This document shows, one piece after another, positions 26,020 to 34,184 of a stretch of 64,000 bases of DNA. The DNA is taken from assembly GCA_900551055.1 (NCBI GenBank), contig URUK01000003.1, positions 71,953 to 135,952 on the forward strand, read 5' to 3'. This DNA is from an uncultured Prevotella sp. (GTDB lineage Bacteria; Bacteroidota; Bacteroidia; Bacteroidales; Bacteroidaceae). A model generated the notes under the pieces. It was not told where the DNA came from. It saw only the letters and a program-made list of their open reading frames with translations, and did not search any database. Every line of letters starts with the position of its first letter. Position 1 is the first letter of the stretch. Made by a program: the position numbers and the translations under genes.

Positions 26020-27213
26020 TCAAAAGCTGATGTCATTCAACACCGGCAGCGCATCTTCAGCCGTTGCCACCCATCCGTAATCGGCCACGCTGAATATCGG
26101 CGCGTTGCGGTCGGGGTTTACAGCGATTATCTTCTTCGCGCCGGTTATGGCCGCCGTGTGCTGTATCTGGCCGCTTATGCCGATGGCTATATAAAGGTCG
26201 GGCGAGATGGTCTGCCCCGTCTGTCCCACCTGCTGTGAAGCGTCAACAAGGCCGCACTCAACCGCCGCGCGCGAGCCTGCCACCGCCGCGCCTACCTTCT
26301 TAGCCCAACCGGTAATGGCATCAACCGCCGCGCGGCTTTTCACTCCGCGCCCAATGCCCACCACGATGCGGCTGTCGGCCAGCGTGTTGCCGCATACGGC
26401 CTTTACGGCTTCGCCCGTCAGGATTATGCGTGCATCGGGCTTGAAGGCCGAAAGGTCGTGCCTGACAATCTCTCCGCGACGACCAGCATCGCGCTCCGTG
26501 GCGTTCATCACTCCGGGACGCACCGAAGCCATCTGCGGACGATGGCCGGGCGTAACGATGGTTGCCATCAGGTTGCCGCCGAATGCCGGCCTTATTTGGC
26601 GCAGCAGGCCTGTTTCAGTGTCGATGTCAAGCTCTGTGCAGTCTGCCGTAAGCCCTGTGTGCAGCATTGAGGCGAGCCTGGCCGACAGGCCGCGGCCCTT
26701 CACCGTAGCTCCTACAAGCAGCATGTCGGGGCGCAGGCTGCGCACGACGCCGGCCACGGCCTTGGCGTAATTCTCTTCGATATACGCCGAGAGGGCGTCG
26801 GCTTCAAGCAGATGTACGCGCTCCGCACCGTAAGCTATAAGCTCGTCGGCCAGCGCGGCCACGCCGTTTCCGGCCATAATGGCCTCGACCGTGCGGCCAG
26901 ACTTGGCCGCAAGCTCCCTCGCCTTGCCCAGCAACTCCAACGTTACAGGGGCAATCCGGCCGTGTGCAGTCTCGGCGAGAACGAATATCCCGCCATCATC
27001 CGCCGCTGTTTCCGCCTTCGGTTCGTCGGCGATGCTCCACGCTCCTACGGGACATTCGTTGACGCATGTGCCGCACAGGCGGCACGCATAAGGGTCAACC
27101 TCGGGCCAGTCGCCCATCTTTATTGCTCCGAACGTGCAGCCCCCGGCGCACACCCCACAGCCTGTACATAGGTCTTTGTCAAGCTGCAACGCAAAATCAT
27201 ATGCCTTGTCCAT
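26020..27213 (-). CDS. etfA: Electron transfer flavoprotein alpha subunit with N-terminal ferredoxin domain
   Basis: 397 residues. Residues 1-60 hold two [4Fe-4S] motifs: Cys16/19/22/26 and Cys44/47/50/54. The ETF alpha N-domain follows (about 75-260). The FAD domain (about 270-390) has VGIGRGVKSRAAV, GQTGQTISPDLYIAIGISGQIQH and AVNPDRNAPIF. Ferredoxin-fused EtfA is known from anaerobes in which ETF exchanges electrons with ferredoxin or bifurcates them. It is encoded after etfB and before the porin. Confidence 0.93.
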   Translation of the reverse strand: MDKAYDFALQLDKDLCTGCGVCAGGCTFGAIKMGDWPEVDPYACRLCGTCVNECPVGAWSIADEPKAETAADDGGIFVLAETAHGRIAPVTLELLGKARELAAKSGRTVEAIMAGNGVAALADELIAYGAERVHLLEADALSAYIEENYAKAVAGVVRSLRPDMLLVGATVKGRGLSARLASMLHTGLTADCTELDIDTETGLLRQIRPAFGGNLMATIVTPGHRPQMASVRPGVMNATERDAGRRGEIVRHDLSAFKPDARIILTGEAVKAVCGNTLADSRIVVGIGRGVKSRAAVDAITGWAKKVGAAVAGSRAAVECGLVDASQQVGQTGQTISPDLYIAIGISGQIQHTAAITGAKKIIAVNPDRNAPIFSVADYGWVATAEDALPVLNDISF

Positions 27214-27411
27214 ATCTGTTTTCTTGTTTTTTCAAATATAAATAATCACTTTCCCATGTCCGCCCTGCCGCCTTTACTCGCTCATAAGCAGAACCGTCTG
27301 GTTTCCGTTCGACAAAAATCTACAACTTTTCAGTCCTATTTGGTTAATGTTTATTACACAAACCGTCAGTAAGAACGCCGTCAGTAAGACTTTCACCTAT
27401 GTTTGGTTACA

Positions 27412-27500
27412 ATGTAAAAGGTGCTCTTTTGCATTGTAAAAGACGGTCTTTTGCAATGCGATTGATGGCCTTTTGCAATGCAAATTGCGGCCTTTTACCG
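27412..27500. repeat. 22-bp palindrome array, copy 6
   Basis: Four modules (AAAAGGTGCTCTTTT, AAAAGACGGTCTTTT, TTGATGGCCTTTT, AATTGCGGCCTTTT) lie inside the operon, between etfB and etfA. Confidence 0.85.
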
Positions 27501-27511
27501 TGCCGTTGGCA

Positions 27512-28279
27512 TCATTTTACGGCGCATGCGGTCACCGCACGGACGAAGTCCGCACCTGTGTCGACCCACCGTGTGTCTTTCCTGTTGCTGATTACAGCCG
27601 TTGACACAACCTTCGTAGGCGATGCCTTAAGCCCCACTTCGGTTGGCGACAGGCCGAGGTCGGTCTCGTTCCAGCGCGTTATCTCCTGCCGCTGCGCGCG
27701 CCGCCATCCGTCAAGCGTTGGCGGACTGACACAGAACTCCTTGCTCGCCATGAGCGCACAGGGCAGCGAAAGGCGCAGCTGCTGCACGGTTTCGCCGCTG
27801 TCACGTGTCACGGTGACGGCCTCACTTCCTACGTTGTCAATGCTTACGATGTGTGTAACCTGCGGAAGGTCGAGCTGTGCGGCTACCTCCGGGCCCACCT
27901 GCGCCGTGTCTCCGTCAACGGCCATACGGCCGAAGAACAGCATGCTGAAGCCTATCTTGCGCGCTGCGGCGGCCAACACGGTGCTCGTACATAGCGTGTC
28001 GCTGCCCGCAAAAGCCGGTGACGACAGCAGTACGGCGCGGTCTGCGCCCAGCTGCAACGCCTCACGCAACACTTCCTCAGCCTTGTCGGGTCCCATGCTC
28101 ACGGCCACCACCTCGGCGCCGGTCGCCTGTTTCATGTCGAGTGCAGCCTGCAGGGCGCACAGGTCGTCAGGATTGGTGCGGCTCATGGCCGACGCCCGTT
28201 TCAAAGTCTTCGTCACCGGGTCGATGTCTACTTTCGTCGACTGCGGCACTTGCTTGAGAAATACTATATATCGGTTCAT
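27512..28279 (-). CDS. etfB: Electron transfer flavoprotein beta subunit
   Basis: 255 residues. Signatures are the start IVFLKQVPQST, NPDDLCALQAALDMKQATGAEVVAVSMGP, ALQLGADRAVLLS and GRMAVDGDTAQVGPEVAAQLDLPQVT. The last shows the DGDTAQVGP nucleotide loop of ETF beta. With EtfA it carries electrons from a flavoenzyme dehydrogenase. The dehydrogenase gene lies 150 bases upstream across repeats. Confidence 0.94.
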   Translation of the reverse strand: MNRYIVFLKQVPQSTKVDIDPVTKTLKRASAMSRTNPDDLCALQAALDMKQATGAEVVAVSMGPDKAEEVLREALQLGADRAVLLSSPAFAGSDTLCTSTVLAAAARKIGFSMLFFGRMAVDGDTAQVGPEVAAQLDLPQVTHIVSIDNVGSEAVTVTRDSGETVQQLRLSLPCALMASKEFCVSPPTLDGWRRAQRQEITRWNETDLGLSPTEVGLKASPTKVVSTAVISNRKDTRWVDTGADFVRAVTACAVK

Positions 28280-28283
28280 TTGT

Positions 28284-28432
28284 TTACGGTTTTACGGTTA
28301 TGGGGTTGTGGGGTTTTACGGTTGTTTTCAAGCTACGGTGGTGGCGTATGTTCTCACCGTCTCACCTTCACACCGTCTCACCTCCGTGTTTTTTACCTTT
28401 TTACTTTTTCACCTTTTTACCTTTAATCATCA
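28284..28432. repeat. Two simple repeat blocks: ACGGTTTTACGGTT and CACCTTTTTACC units
   Basis: 28284-28334 holds GTTTACGGTTTTACGGTTAT units like those at 56950. 28352-28432 holds TCTCACCTTCACACCGTCTC and CACCTTTTTACCTTTAAT units. Together they fill the gap between etfB and the flavoenzyme gene. Confidence 0.7.
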
Positions 28433-29662
28433 TCCCCCCTTCTTGTTCGAGCGTGCATCGGCGCAGCGTTTCTGAAACTCCGGGGCGAACGGGGCTACCT
28501 CTCCGAAGCGCATCGGGTCGAACAGCGCCGCGTCTACAAACGTCTCCTCACCCGTAATCAGCTCCGCCGCGAGGCGTCCCATGCCGCCTCCACAGGCCAC
28601 TCCGCCGCCGCAGCAGCCCGTAACGGTGTACAGTCCGGCATACTGGGGCAGCGCTCCGATTACGAATTTGGCATCGGGCACGTAGCATGACGGGCCTGAC
28701 ATATAGTGCGCTATGGGCAGGGTGTCAATGTCTTTGAGGTACGCCTTGAGCAGCGGGGCACACTCGTCGAGTACCGTCCACTTGGCGGCCTTGTTGAAAT
28801 CGAAGTCTTCCAGCTTGTCTGTCAGCGTCGAGGGGTCAAACGCCTGACACTGGCTCTCGCGCAGTCCGATTATCAGCGCACCCACGTCAGAGCGCGTAAA
28901 GGCGCGCGCATCGGGTATTACGGTGAAGGGATGGTTCACCGGGAAGCGTTCCGTATCGGTCGAAGTAATCCAGAAATGGCTTCTTACCGGCGTAAATGGA
29001 AGCCCTATGTGCAGCGGACGCATCAGCAGGTTGGCCCACGCTCCGGCGGCATTCACCACCACGGCTGCACCCACCTCCGTACCGTCTTGCAGTCTTACCC
29101 CCGTTATCTTGTTGCCATCGGCTGTGATGCAGGCCACCTTACAGTTGGGTTTCAGCGTCACCCCGAGCTGCGATGCGGCGCGGGCATAGCCCTGGCAGAG
29201 CGACGCCGAGTCGATGAAAGCGTCCGTGGGCATATATGAAGCCACGCCTACGGCCTCAGGTTCTATCCACGGCAGCAGTTCCTTCAGCCGCTTGTGGTCT
29301 ATGCGTTCGTTCGGTATGCCGAAGCGTGTGGCCGCCGCCTCAAGCTCTTCAAGCCCTTTCAGCGACGCCTCTGACGATGCCGTGGTTATGCTTCCGCACA
29401 TTTGCAGGCCGAGTTCCTCGCCCGTCAGCGCCTCTATTTCTTCTATGCAGTCATACGTTTCCTGCACTATCTCCATCAGTCCGGCCTTGGTTCTCGCCCT
29501 TGTCAGCAGACAGGCGGCGCGCGAAGAGGCTTGAGAGGCTATGTCGTTGCCGTCGAGCAGGAGTATGTTTCCTGCCTTGCGCTTGGCCAGCTGGTATGCC
29601 GTGGAGCAGCCGAGAAGGCCGCCGCCCACGACAACTATGTCATAATTAAGCTTTTCCATCAT
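28430..29662 (-). CDS. FAD-dependent oxidoreductase of the DAO family (DMGDH/sarcosine dehydrogenase-like)
   Basis: 410 residues from MMEKLNYDIVVVGGG; the next Met is also possible. The FAD motif GGGLLGCSTAYQL is at residues 12-24, and a second FAD-contact region is VTGCCGGGVACGGGMGRLAAELI near 355. The DAO layout with PDAKFVIGALPQYAGLY resembles dimethylglycine or sarcosine dehydrogenases, which pass electrons to ETF. ETF genes follow and a permease gene precedes by 7 bases. It likely oxidises an imported amine or amino acid; the substrate is unknown. Confidence 0.88.
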   Translation of the reverse strand: MMEKLNYDIVVVGGGLLGCSTAYQLAKRKAGNILLLDGNDIASQASSRAACLLTRARTKAGLMEIVQETYDCIEEIEALTGEELGLQMCGSITTASSEASLKGLEELEAAATRFGIPNERIDHKRLKELLPWIEPEAVGVASYMPTDAFIDSASLCQGYARAASQLGVTLKPNCKVACITADGNKITGVRLQDGTEVGAAVVVNAAGAWANLLMRPLHIGLPFTPVRSHFWITSTDTERFPVNHPFTVIPDARAFTRSDVGALIIGLRESQCQAFDPSTLTDKLEDFDFNKAAKWTVLDECAPLLKAYLKDIDTLPIAHYMSGPSCYVPDAKFVIGALPQYAGLYTVTGCCGGGVACGGGMGRLAAELITGEETFVDAALFDPMRFGEVAPFAPEFQKRCADARSNKKGG

Positions 29663-29669
29663 TCTTTTA

Positions 29670-30992
29670 TCAGATTGTGTTGTATTGAAGCTCCATGTAA
29701 ACGTTGGCGTCCTCCTGCTTCCTGCGGCCATGCCTGCCATGCATGTAACGCTTGTAAATCAGCACAGCGGCCACAAGGAACAGCACTGTACACGTAGCCC
29801 CGACGAAGCATGCCATGTGGTTGAACAGCGCGAACCAGTCGGTCTCGATGTTCAAAGACTCCTTGGTGAACAGCAATGTCACCGTACCGATATACCCGAT
29901 GAAGTCAATCATCGCAATGAAGAAGCCCACATTGCCCTTTATCCGGAAGCAGGCTATGAAGCGGTCGAAGAAGATTGTCTGAAACGTAAGGTACGCAATG
30001 TACAGCGACAGGCTGATGATGAACAGCCATGTTACCGGCTGAAGGTCGAGCGTATTGTAGTTGAACGACACGTAAGTGAGCGTAAGGCAGCCTGCAAGCA
30101 CCAGCGCCATGAGCCCCATTATGGCCTTGATATTACTGCGGAAGAAGATGAACAAGGCGAAGATGCCGAGTATGACGAGCGTAACAATGGTGTCAACGCG
30201 TGCGAACATCCACGACGACTGGCCGCTCATGTCGAGTATGTTGACGAGGAAGTCCTCCTTTATGTCGCGCAGGACGAGCAGCATGAAGTTGCCCACAAAG
30301 AGCAAAGTGAGTATCGGGGCGTACTTGATGAACAGTGCCTTGCGCCCCTTTCCGTCAAGCGTTACACGCTCGTTGCGCAGCGCGATGTCCTCGGCTGTGG
30401 GCCGCGGCAGGCGTTTCAGCATGTAACCCATGAACACCAATACGGGCAAAGCGCACCCGCCGATGACAGCCGGCATCCAGAACTGGTCTATGTGGAGGTC
30501 GTTCATGGCGAAAAGGCCGAAGCTTTTGGCGAAGCCTGAGCTGAAAACCATGCTCACTCCGAGCAGACTTGCAAGGATGTCGGTGACCTTGCGCCCCTCT
30601 ATGAAGCTGAAGATGACGCCCCACATGCAGCCGAGCGACAGACCGTTGACGAACATCGCAATGACATTGTACGGCATAGGGAGCAGTCCGAAGCCTATAA
30701 GCGCAGCCTCGGCCATCACCGCCGAAGCTACGAAAAAGCGGAAACGGTTTTCACGCTTCAGCTCGGAGATGAGCTTGATGCCGAAGAACTTTGAGATGAC
30801 ATACCCCAAAATCTGGATAGTCGTGACTGCTACCTTGTAGTCGGAACCGAGGAACGTAAGCCCCTCGAACGCCGCTGCGGTGTATGGTTTGCGCAAAGCG
30901 TAAACCAAAGAATAGGAAAGCAGCGCGGCGCCTCCTGCCCAAAGGATGAGCAGAAGGTCGGAAACGTGCTTGTTAGTGTTGTCTTGTTTCAT
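29670..30992 (-). CDS. DUF5690-family MFS-type permease
   Basis: 440 residues with about 12 membrane segments and no signal peptide. The start LLILWAGGAALLSYSLVYALRK, the middle FARVDTIVTLVILGIFALF and the Lys/Arg-rich tail match the DUF5690 family of Bacteroidetes transporters. It is the first gene of the ETF operon, 7 bases before the flavoenzyme, and probably imports its substrate through the inner membrane. A -7 element TAATTTTG is at 31031-31024. Confidence 0.85.
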   Translation of the reverse strand: MKQDNTNKHVSDLLLILWAGGAALLSYSLVYALRKPYTAAAFEGLTFLGSDYKVAVTTIQILGYVISKFFGIKLISELKRENRFRFFVASAVMAEAALIGFGLLPMPYNVIAMFVNGLSLGCMWGVIFSFIEGRKVTDILASLLGVSMVFSSGFAKSFGLFAMNDLHIDQFWMPAVIGGCALPVLVFMGYMLKRLPRPTAEDIALRNERVTLDGKGRKALFIKYAPILTLLFVGNFMLLVLRDIKEDFLVNILDMSGQSSWMFARVDTIVTLVILGIFALFIFFRSNIKAIMGLMALVLAGCLTLTYVSFNYNTLDLQPVTWLFIISLSLYIAYLTFQTIFFDRFIACFRIKGNVGFFIAMIDFIGYIGTVTLLFTKESLNIETDWFALFNHMACFVGATCTVLFLVAAVLIYKRYMHGRHGRRKQEDANVYMELQYNTI

Positions 30993-31179
30993 GACGATTG
31001 ACAGTTTTTCGTGATTTCGGATGCAAAATTACCACCCGCAAAAGACCGCAAAAATGAATTTTCCATATAAATGGAGGCCGTGAAACAAGCAAAAAATTCA
31101 TTAATGTTTATGTTGCATTGATGAAACAAGTATGCAACAACGACAGCGCGTTTGTAACACATTCTACGCGCAACAATAA

Positions 31180-31209
31180 CTGATGGCCGGCTTCACAGCC
31201 GGCCATCAG
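31180..31209. terminator. 12-bp perfect hairpin
   Basis: CTGATGGCCGGC (31180-31191), loop TTCACA, GCCGGCCATCAG (31198-31209). It lies 107 bases after the DUF2023 stop on the minus strand and about 190 bases before the permease gene. It may end the flavodoxin transcript, although the T run is poor. Confidence 0.6.
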
Positions 31210-31316
31210 TCAATAATACAAAAACATTATGAATTTTATTTAGCGAACAAGATTTTCAGAAAAGTTTATCAATTGTCAGGCTGCCGGGTGCCATTCAAAT
31301 GGCCGTCAGCCGCAAA

Positions 31317-31679
31317 TCACTGCGCCTGCCTGCAACTGCGGCACTTCCGCTCGCAGTATCTTTCGCACTGGGCGCATATGTCATACCCCAGCATCGCACC
31401 GAGAATAAAGTCTTCCTCGGGTGAAAGCAGGTTCAAAGGACGCGTCACCATGAGCCTGATTGCATCAAGACACTCTTTCCGTCCGAAGAACAAGTTGACG
31501 CGGTCGTTGCCTACCGGCTGCACGATGTAGCCGATGTTCTGGCGTCGCAGGCGCGCAGTGGCAAGTTCTTCGTACTTCTTGTTGAAGGTGAACAGCACCA
31601 TGCGGCGCACACCTTTCTTATATTCGTATATGTGGTTGGCGAGCACCTTCAGGTCGGGAGGGAGTATCTCGGTCTGCAT
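31317..31679 (-). CDS. DUF2023-family protein
   Basis: 120 residues. DNA upstream codes for flavodoxin, and the family DUF2023 is nearly always found next to fldA. Conserved parts are LANHIYEYKKGVRRMVLFTF and VGNDRVNLFFGRKECLDAI. The Cys-rich tail CAQCERYCERKCRSC could bind a metal or iron-sulfur cluster. The role is unknown but tied to flavodoxin. It starts 11 bases after the fldA stop. Confidence 0.9.
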   Translation of the reverse strand: MQTEILPPDLKVLANHIYEYKKGVRRMVLFTFNKKYEELATARLRRQNIGYIVQPVGNDRVNLFFGRKECLDAIRLMVTRPLNLLSPEEDFILGAMLGYDICAQCERYCERKCRSCRQAQ

Positions 31680-31690
31680 AGGCTGTGGGG

Positions 31691-32194
31691 TTAGAGTGCG
31701 TCTTTTATCTGTTCAGTCCACGCGTCGATGCGTCCGTCGGTCTTGTCGTCCTCGTTAACGTCGTCAATGGCAAGCCCGACAAACTGTCCGCCGATTACGG
31801 CGGCAGAGTCGCCGAAGATATATCCGTCAGTAGAAACCTGCCCGACAAACTTAGCTCCGCTGTCTTTCAATCCTTCATAAATCTCCGCCATGGCCGAGCA
31901 GAACGTGTCGCCGTAAGACTCGCAGTCGCCGCAGCCGAAGAGTGCGACGGTCTTTCCTGAAAGCTCCGTACCCTTAAGCTTCTCCAATCCGTCGTACCAG
32001 TCGTCCTGAAGTTCGCCCGCTCCCCAGGTGGAAGTGCCGAGGATGAGGTTGGTATAACGGCCTACGGTGTCGGCGGTGATGTTTGCCACGTCGTACACAT
32101 CGGCCTGGGCAACGCCCAGCCGGCCTGCGATTTTCTCGGCTATGGCCTGGCATGTGCCTGTTGAAGAGCCATAGATTATGCAAGTTTTTTCCAT
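31691..32194 (-). CDS. fldA: Flavodoxin
   Basis: 167 residues, a long-chain flavodoxin. The FMN phosphate loop SSTGTCQAIA is at residues 10-19, and aromatic FMN contacts lie in TSTWGAGELQDDWYDG and GCGDCESYGDTFCSAM. It carries single electrons in the cytoplasm, probably replacing ferredoxin when iron is low. A -7 element TATATTTG is at 32241-32234 on the minus strand. Confidence 0.95.
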   Translation of the reverse strand: MEKTCIIYGSSTGTCQAIAEKIAGRLGVAQADVYDVANITADTVGRYTNLILGTSTWGAGELQDDWYDGLEKLKGTELSGKTVALFGCGDCESYGDTFCSAMAEIYEGLKDSGAKFVGQVSTDGYIFGDSAAVIGGQFVGLAIDDVNEDDKTDGRIDAWTEQIKDAL

Positions 32195-32318
32195 ATCTGC
32201 AGTGTTGTTTTTATTGTTTTACGTTTACGGTTGCAAATATACGGCTAACGTCATTACCGCGCAATACCTAAAAATAGGGTTTCTGCGCATACCTAAAAAT
32301 GGTTATGCGCAAACGGAA

Positions 32319-32350
32319 AAGGCCGCCCTGCATTGCTGCGGGGCGGCCTT
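32319..32350 (-). terminator. Intrinsic terminator of the small secreted protein gene
   Basis: A 10-bp perfect stem, AAGGCCGCCC (32319-32328) with GGGCGGCCTT (32341-32350). On the minus strand it is followed by TTCCG after a TT run. Confidence 0.7.
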
Positions 32351-32367
32351 CGCTATAAGAGGTTGGT

Positions 32368-32730
32368 TTACTTCATCAAGCCACGGTTCACGAACGTTGC
32401 GTTGAGCAGACGGAGATACTTGCGGTACTGCATCTCGGTGAGCACCGAACGCATGTACTTCAGGTCTTTCTCTACAGCCTTCTTCACCATTGCGTCACGC
32501 TCGTCGGCGTTTGCGCCTGCGGCGTTCATCATGTCGGCGCAGAATGAAGTGTGGATGTCCTGCACGGCTTCCGCCTGGTCGATTGACAGCTCGAGGCAGT
32601 CGGCAAGCTTGCCGTAGTCTACCGCCATGTTGTAGGCGCTGGTGCTTTCAGCGTTGTTCAACTTCTCGTTCTCTGCAAATGCCATAGTCATGCTGAGCAC
32701 GGCTACGACGCTTAAAAACAATCTTTTCAT
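32368..32730 (-). CDS. Small secreted alpha-helical protein of unknown function
   Basis: 120 residues. The signal peptide ends in MAFAE. The mature part is mostly helical and has VQDIHTSFCADMMNAAGANADERDAMVKKAVEKDLKYMRSVLTE and LLNATFVNRGL. Bacteroidales encode similar proteins, often annotated as hypothetical. A -7 element TATCTTTG lies at 32840-32833. It has its own terminator and no operon partner. Confidence 0.8.
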   Translation of the reverse strand: MKRLFLSVVAVLSMTMAFAENEKLNNAESTSAYNMAVDYGKLADCLELSIDQAEAVQDIHTSFCADMMNAAGANADERDAMVKKAVEKDLKYMRSVLTEMQYRKYLRLLNATFVNRGLMK

Positions 32731-33105
32731 AATCCTTAAAATTTACTTTTACCTTTGGGCGCCGGCACTCTTCTCGCGAATCGCCTCTGCCCGTTATCCT
32801 AAAACTAAAACATCTTTTGTCTTTCGACGGTGCAAAGATACGGCCATTTTCGTTTACTTGATGCAAAAACATCACGTTGTTTGCGTTAACAGCTTACTTT
32901 TTTGACCTAAATCAAAGTTCAAGCTGTGATATTGCAAACATATTACAGCCGACAGCTGTTATTCTGTCACATTTTGAAACGGCTTTGACACATTGTCATA
33001 CGGGCGTGACACACGCCATATATTAAGGTTATGTGGAGAACATACGGGCAGCTGTCACAGCGCGTCATGCAACCGGCTGATTATCAACACATTATCATCT
33101 GCCTT

Positions 33106-33195
33106 GCAAAAGGTGGCCTTTTAGCCGCTAAAAGACGGTCTTTTATAACGTAAAAGGTGGCCTTTTACACGGCAAAAGGCCACCTTTTGGAAAAG
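33106..33195. repeat. 22-bp palindrome array, copy 7
   Basis: Four modules (AAAAGGTGGCCTTTT, AAAAGACGGTCTTTT, AAAAGGTGGCCTTTT, AAAAGGCCACCTTTT) with the flank GGCTGATTATCAACAC at 33074-33089. The spacer 32731-33456 lies between divergent genes. Besides this array it holds the duplicated slyD promoter; I see nothing in 32841-33060 beyond AT-rich DNA. Confidence 0.88.
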
Positions 33196-33254
33196 CAACG
33201 GCAAAATAAAACGCCGCACATGGCCGCAAACCGGATTTTTATACATATCTTCAA

Positions 33255-33430
33255 ATAAGACAAGCGGCGCCCCGGCAATGAAAAGAAAAGTTCGTTTCTC
33301 TCACTTTTCTTTTGCATTGCGCTCGGTTTGCATTATCTTTACATAAGACAAGCGGCACCTCGGCAATGAAAAGAAAAGTTCGTTTCTCTCACTTTTCTTT
33401 TGCATTGCGCTCGGTTTGCATTATCTTTGC
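33255..33430 (+). repeat. 88-bp tandem duplication carrying a promoter
   Basis: Unit 1 (33255-33342) and unit 2 (33343-33430) differ by only a few bases. Each contains TTTG-N19-TATCTTT. The downstream unit has the full TATCTTTG at 33422-33429, with TTTG at 33399-33402. The upstream unit ends TATCTTTA, a weakened -7 element. The slyD start is 26 bases after unit 2. Confidence 0.9.
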
Positions 33431-33456
33431 ACATCATAACAAACATCTGAAAGAAA

Positions 33457-34113
33457 ATGGAAAGCAATCTGAACAAATACATCGCGGTGGCTTACAAGCT
33501 GTACACCGTAGAAGACGGAGAGAGCGAACTCGTTGAAGAGGCTACCGACGCGCAGCCGTTCCAGTTCATAAGCGGCTACGGCGTGGCGCTCGACGCGTTC
33601 GAGAAGCAAGTGGCAGGACTGGAGAAGGGCGCGGAGTTCGACTTCACCCTGACGAAAGACGACGCCTACGGGGACTACGAGCAGGAACATGTGCTCGACT
33701 TGGACAAGGCGATATTCTCGATAAACGGCCACTTCGACCATGAGAATATATACAAAGACGCCATAGTGCCGCTGCAAAACGAGGACGGCAACAGGTTCTA
33801 CGGACACGTGCTCGAAGTAGGAACCGACAAGGTGAAAATAGACCTCAACCACCCTCTTGCAGGCAAGACACTGCACTTCAAGGGGCACATCGTCGAGTCG
33901 CGCGAAGCTACCAACGAAGAGATACAGGGCCTCGTAAACCGCATGAGCGGAGAAGGCTGCTGCTGCGGAGGCCACGGCAACGACGGATGTTGCGGACATC
34001 ACCACGACAACGAGGGCGGATGCTGCGGACACAACCACGGACACCACGAAGGCGGATGCCGCCATCACGGGCACAACGGACATGAAGGCGGCGGATGCTG
34101 CCACAAGGAATAA
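33457..34113 (+). CDS. slyD: SlyD-like FKBP peptidyl-prolyl isomerase with His/Cys-rich metal tail
   Basis: 218 residues. Residues 1-150 form the FKBP fold with the inserted IF chaperone domain (AYKLYTVEDGESELVEE, VALDAFEKQVAGLEKGAEFDFTL, DAYGDYEQEHVLDLDKAIF, HPLAGKTLHFKGHIVESREAT). The last 55 residues are Gly/Cys/His repeats (CCCGGHG, CCGHHH, CCGHNHGHHEGGCRHHGH) that in SlyD bind Ni2+, Zn2+ or Cu+. It helps protein folding and metal delivery in the cytoplasm. Two tandem promoters precede it. Confidence 0.95.
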   Translation: MESNLNKYIAVAYKLYTVEDGESELVEEATDAQPFQFISGYGVALDAFEKQVAGLEKGAEFDFTLTKDDAYGDYEQEHVLDLDKAIFSINGHFDHENIYKDAIVPLQNEDGNRFYGHVLEVGTDKVKIDLNHPLAGKTLHFKGHIVESREATNEEIQGLVNRMSGEGCCCGGHGNDGCCGHHHDNEGGCCGHNHGHHEGGCRHHGHNGHEGGGCCHKE

Positions 34114-34152
34114 GGGTCACTATGCCGGCACACATGCGTCACCGCAGGCTTT

Positions 34153-34184
34153 CTTAATTCTTAACTCTTAATTCTTAACTCAAC
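34153..34184. repeat. TTAATTCTTAACTC repeat arm before aroC
   Basis: A single arm (TTAATTCTTAACTCTTAATT) of the family seen as full inverted repeats at 47192, 52686 and 55436. It ends 1 base before the aroC start, so it is in the translation start region. Confidence 0.75.

Noticed and set aside
28018..28257. Small plus-strand frames opposite etf and flavoenzyme genes
   Set aside because: They are antisense shadows of high-GC genes with clear homology on the other strand.
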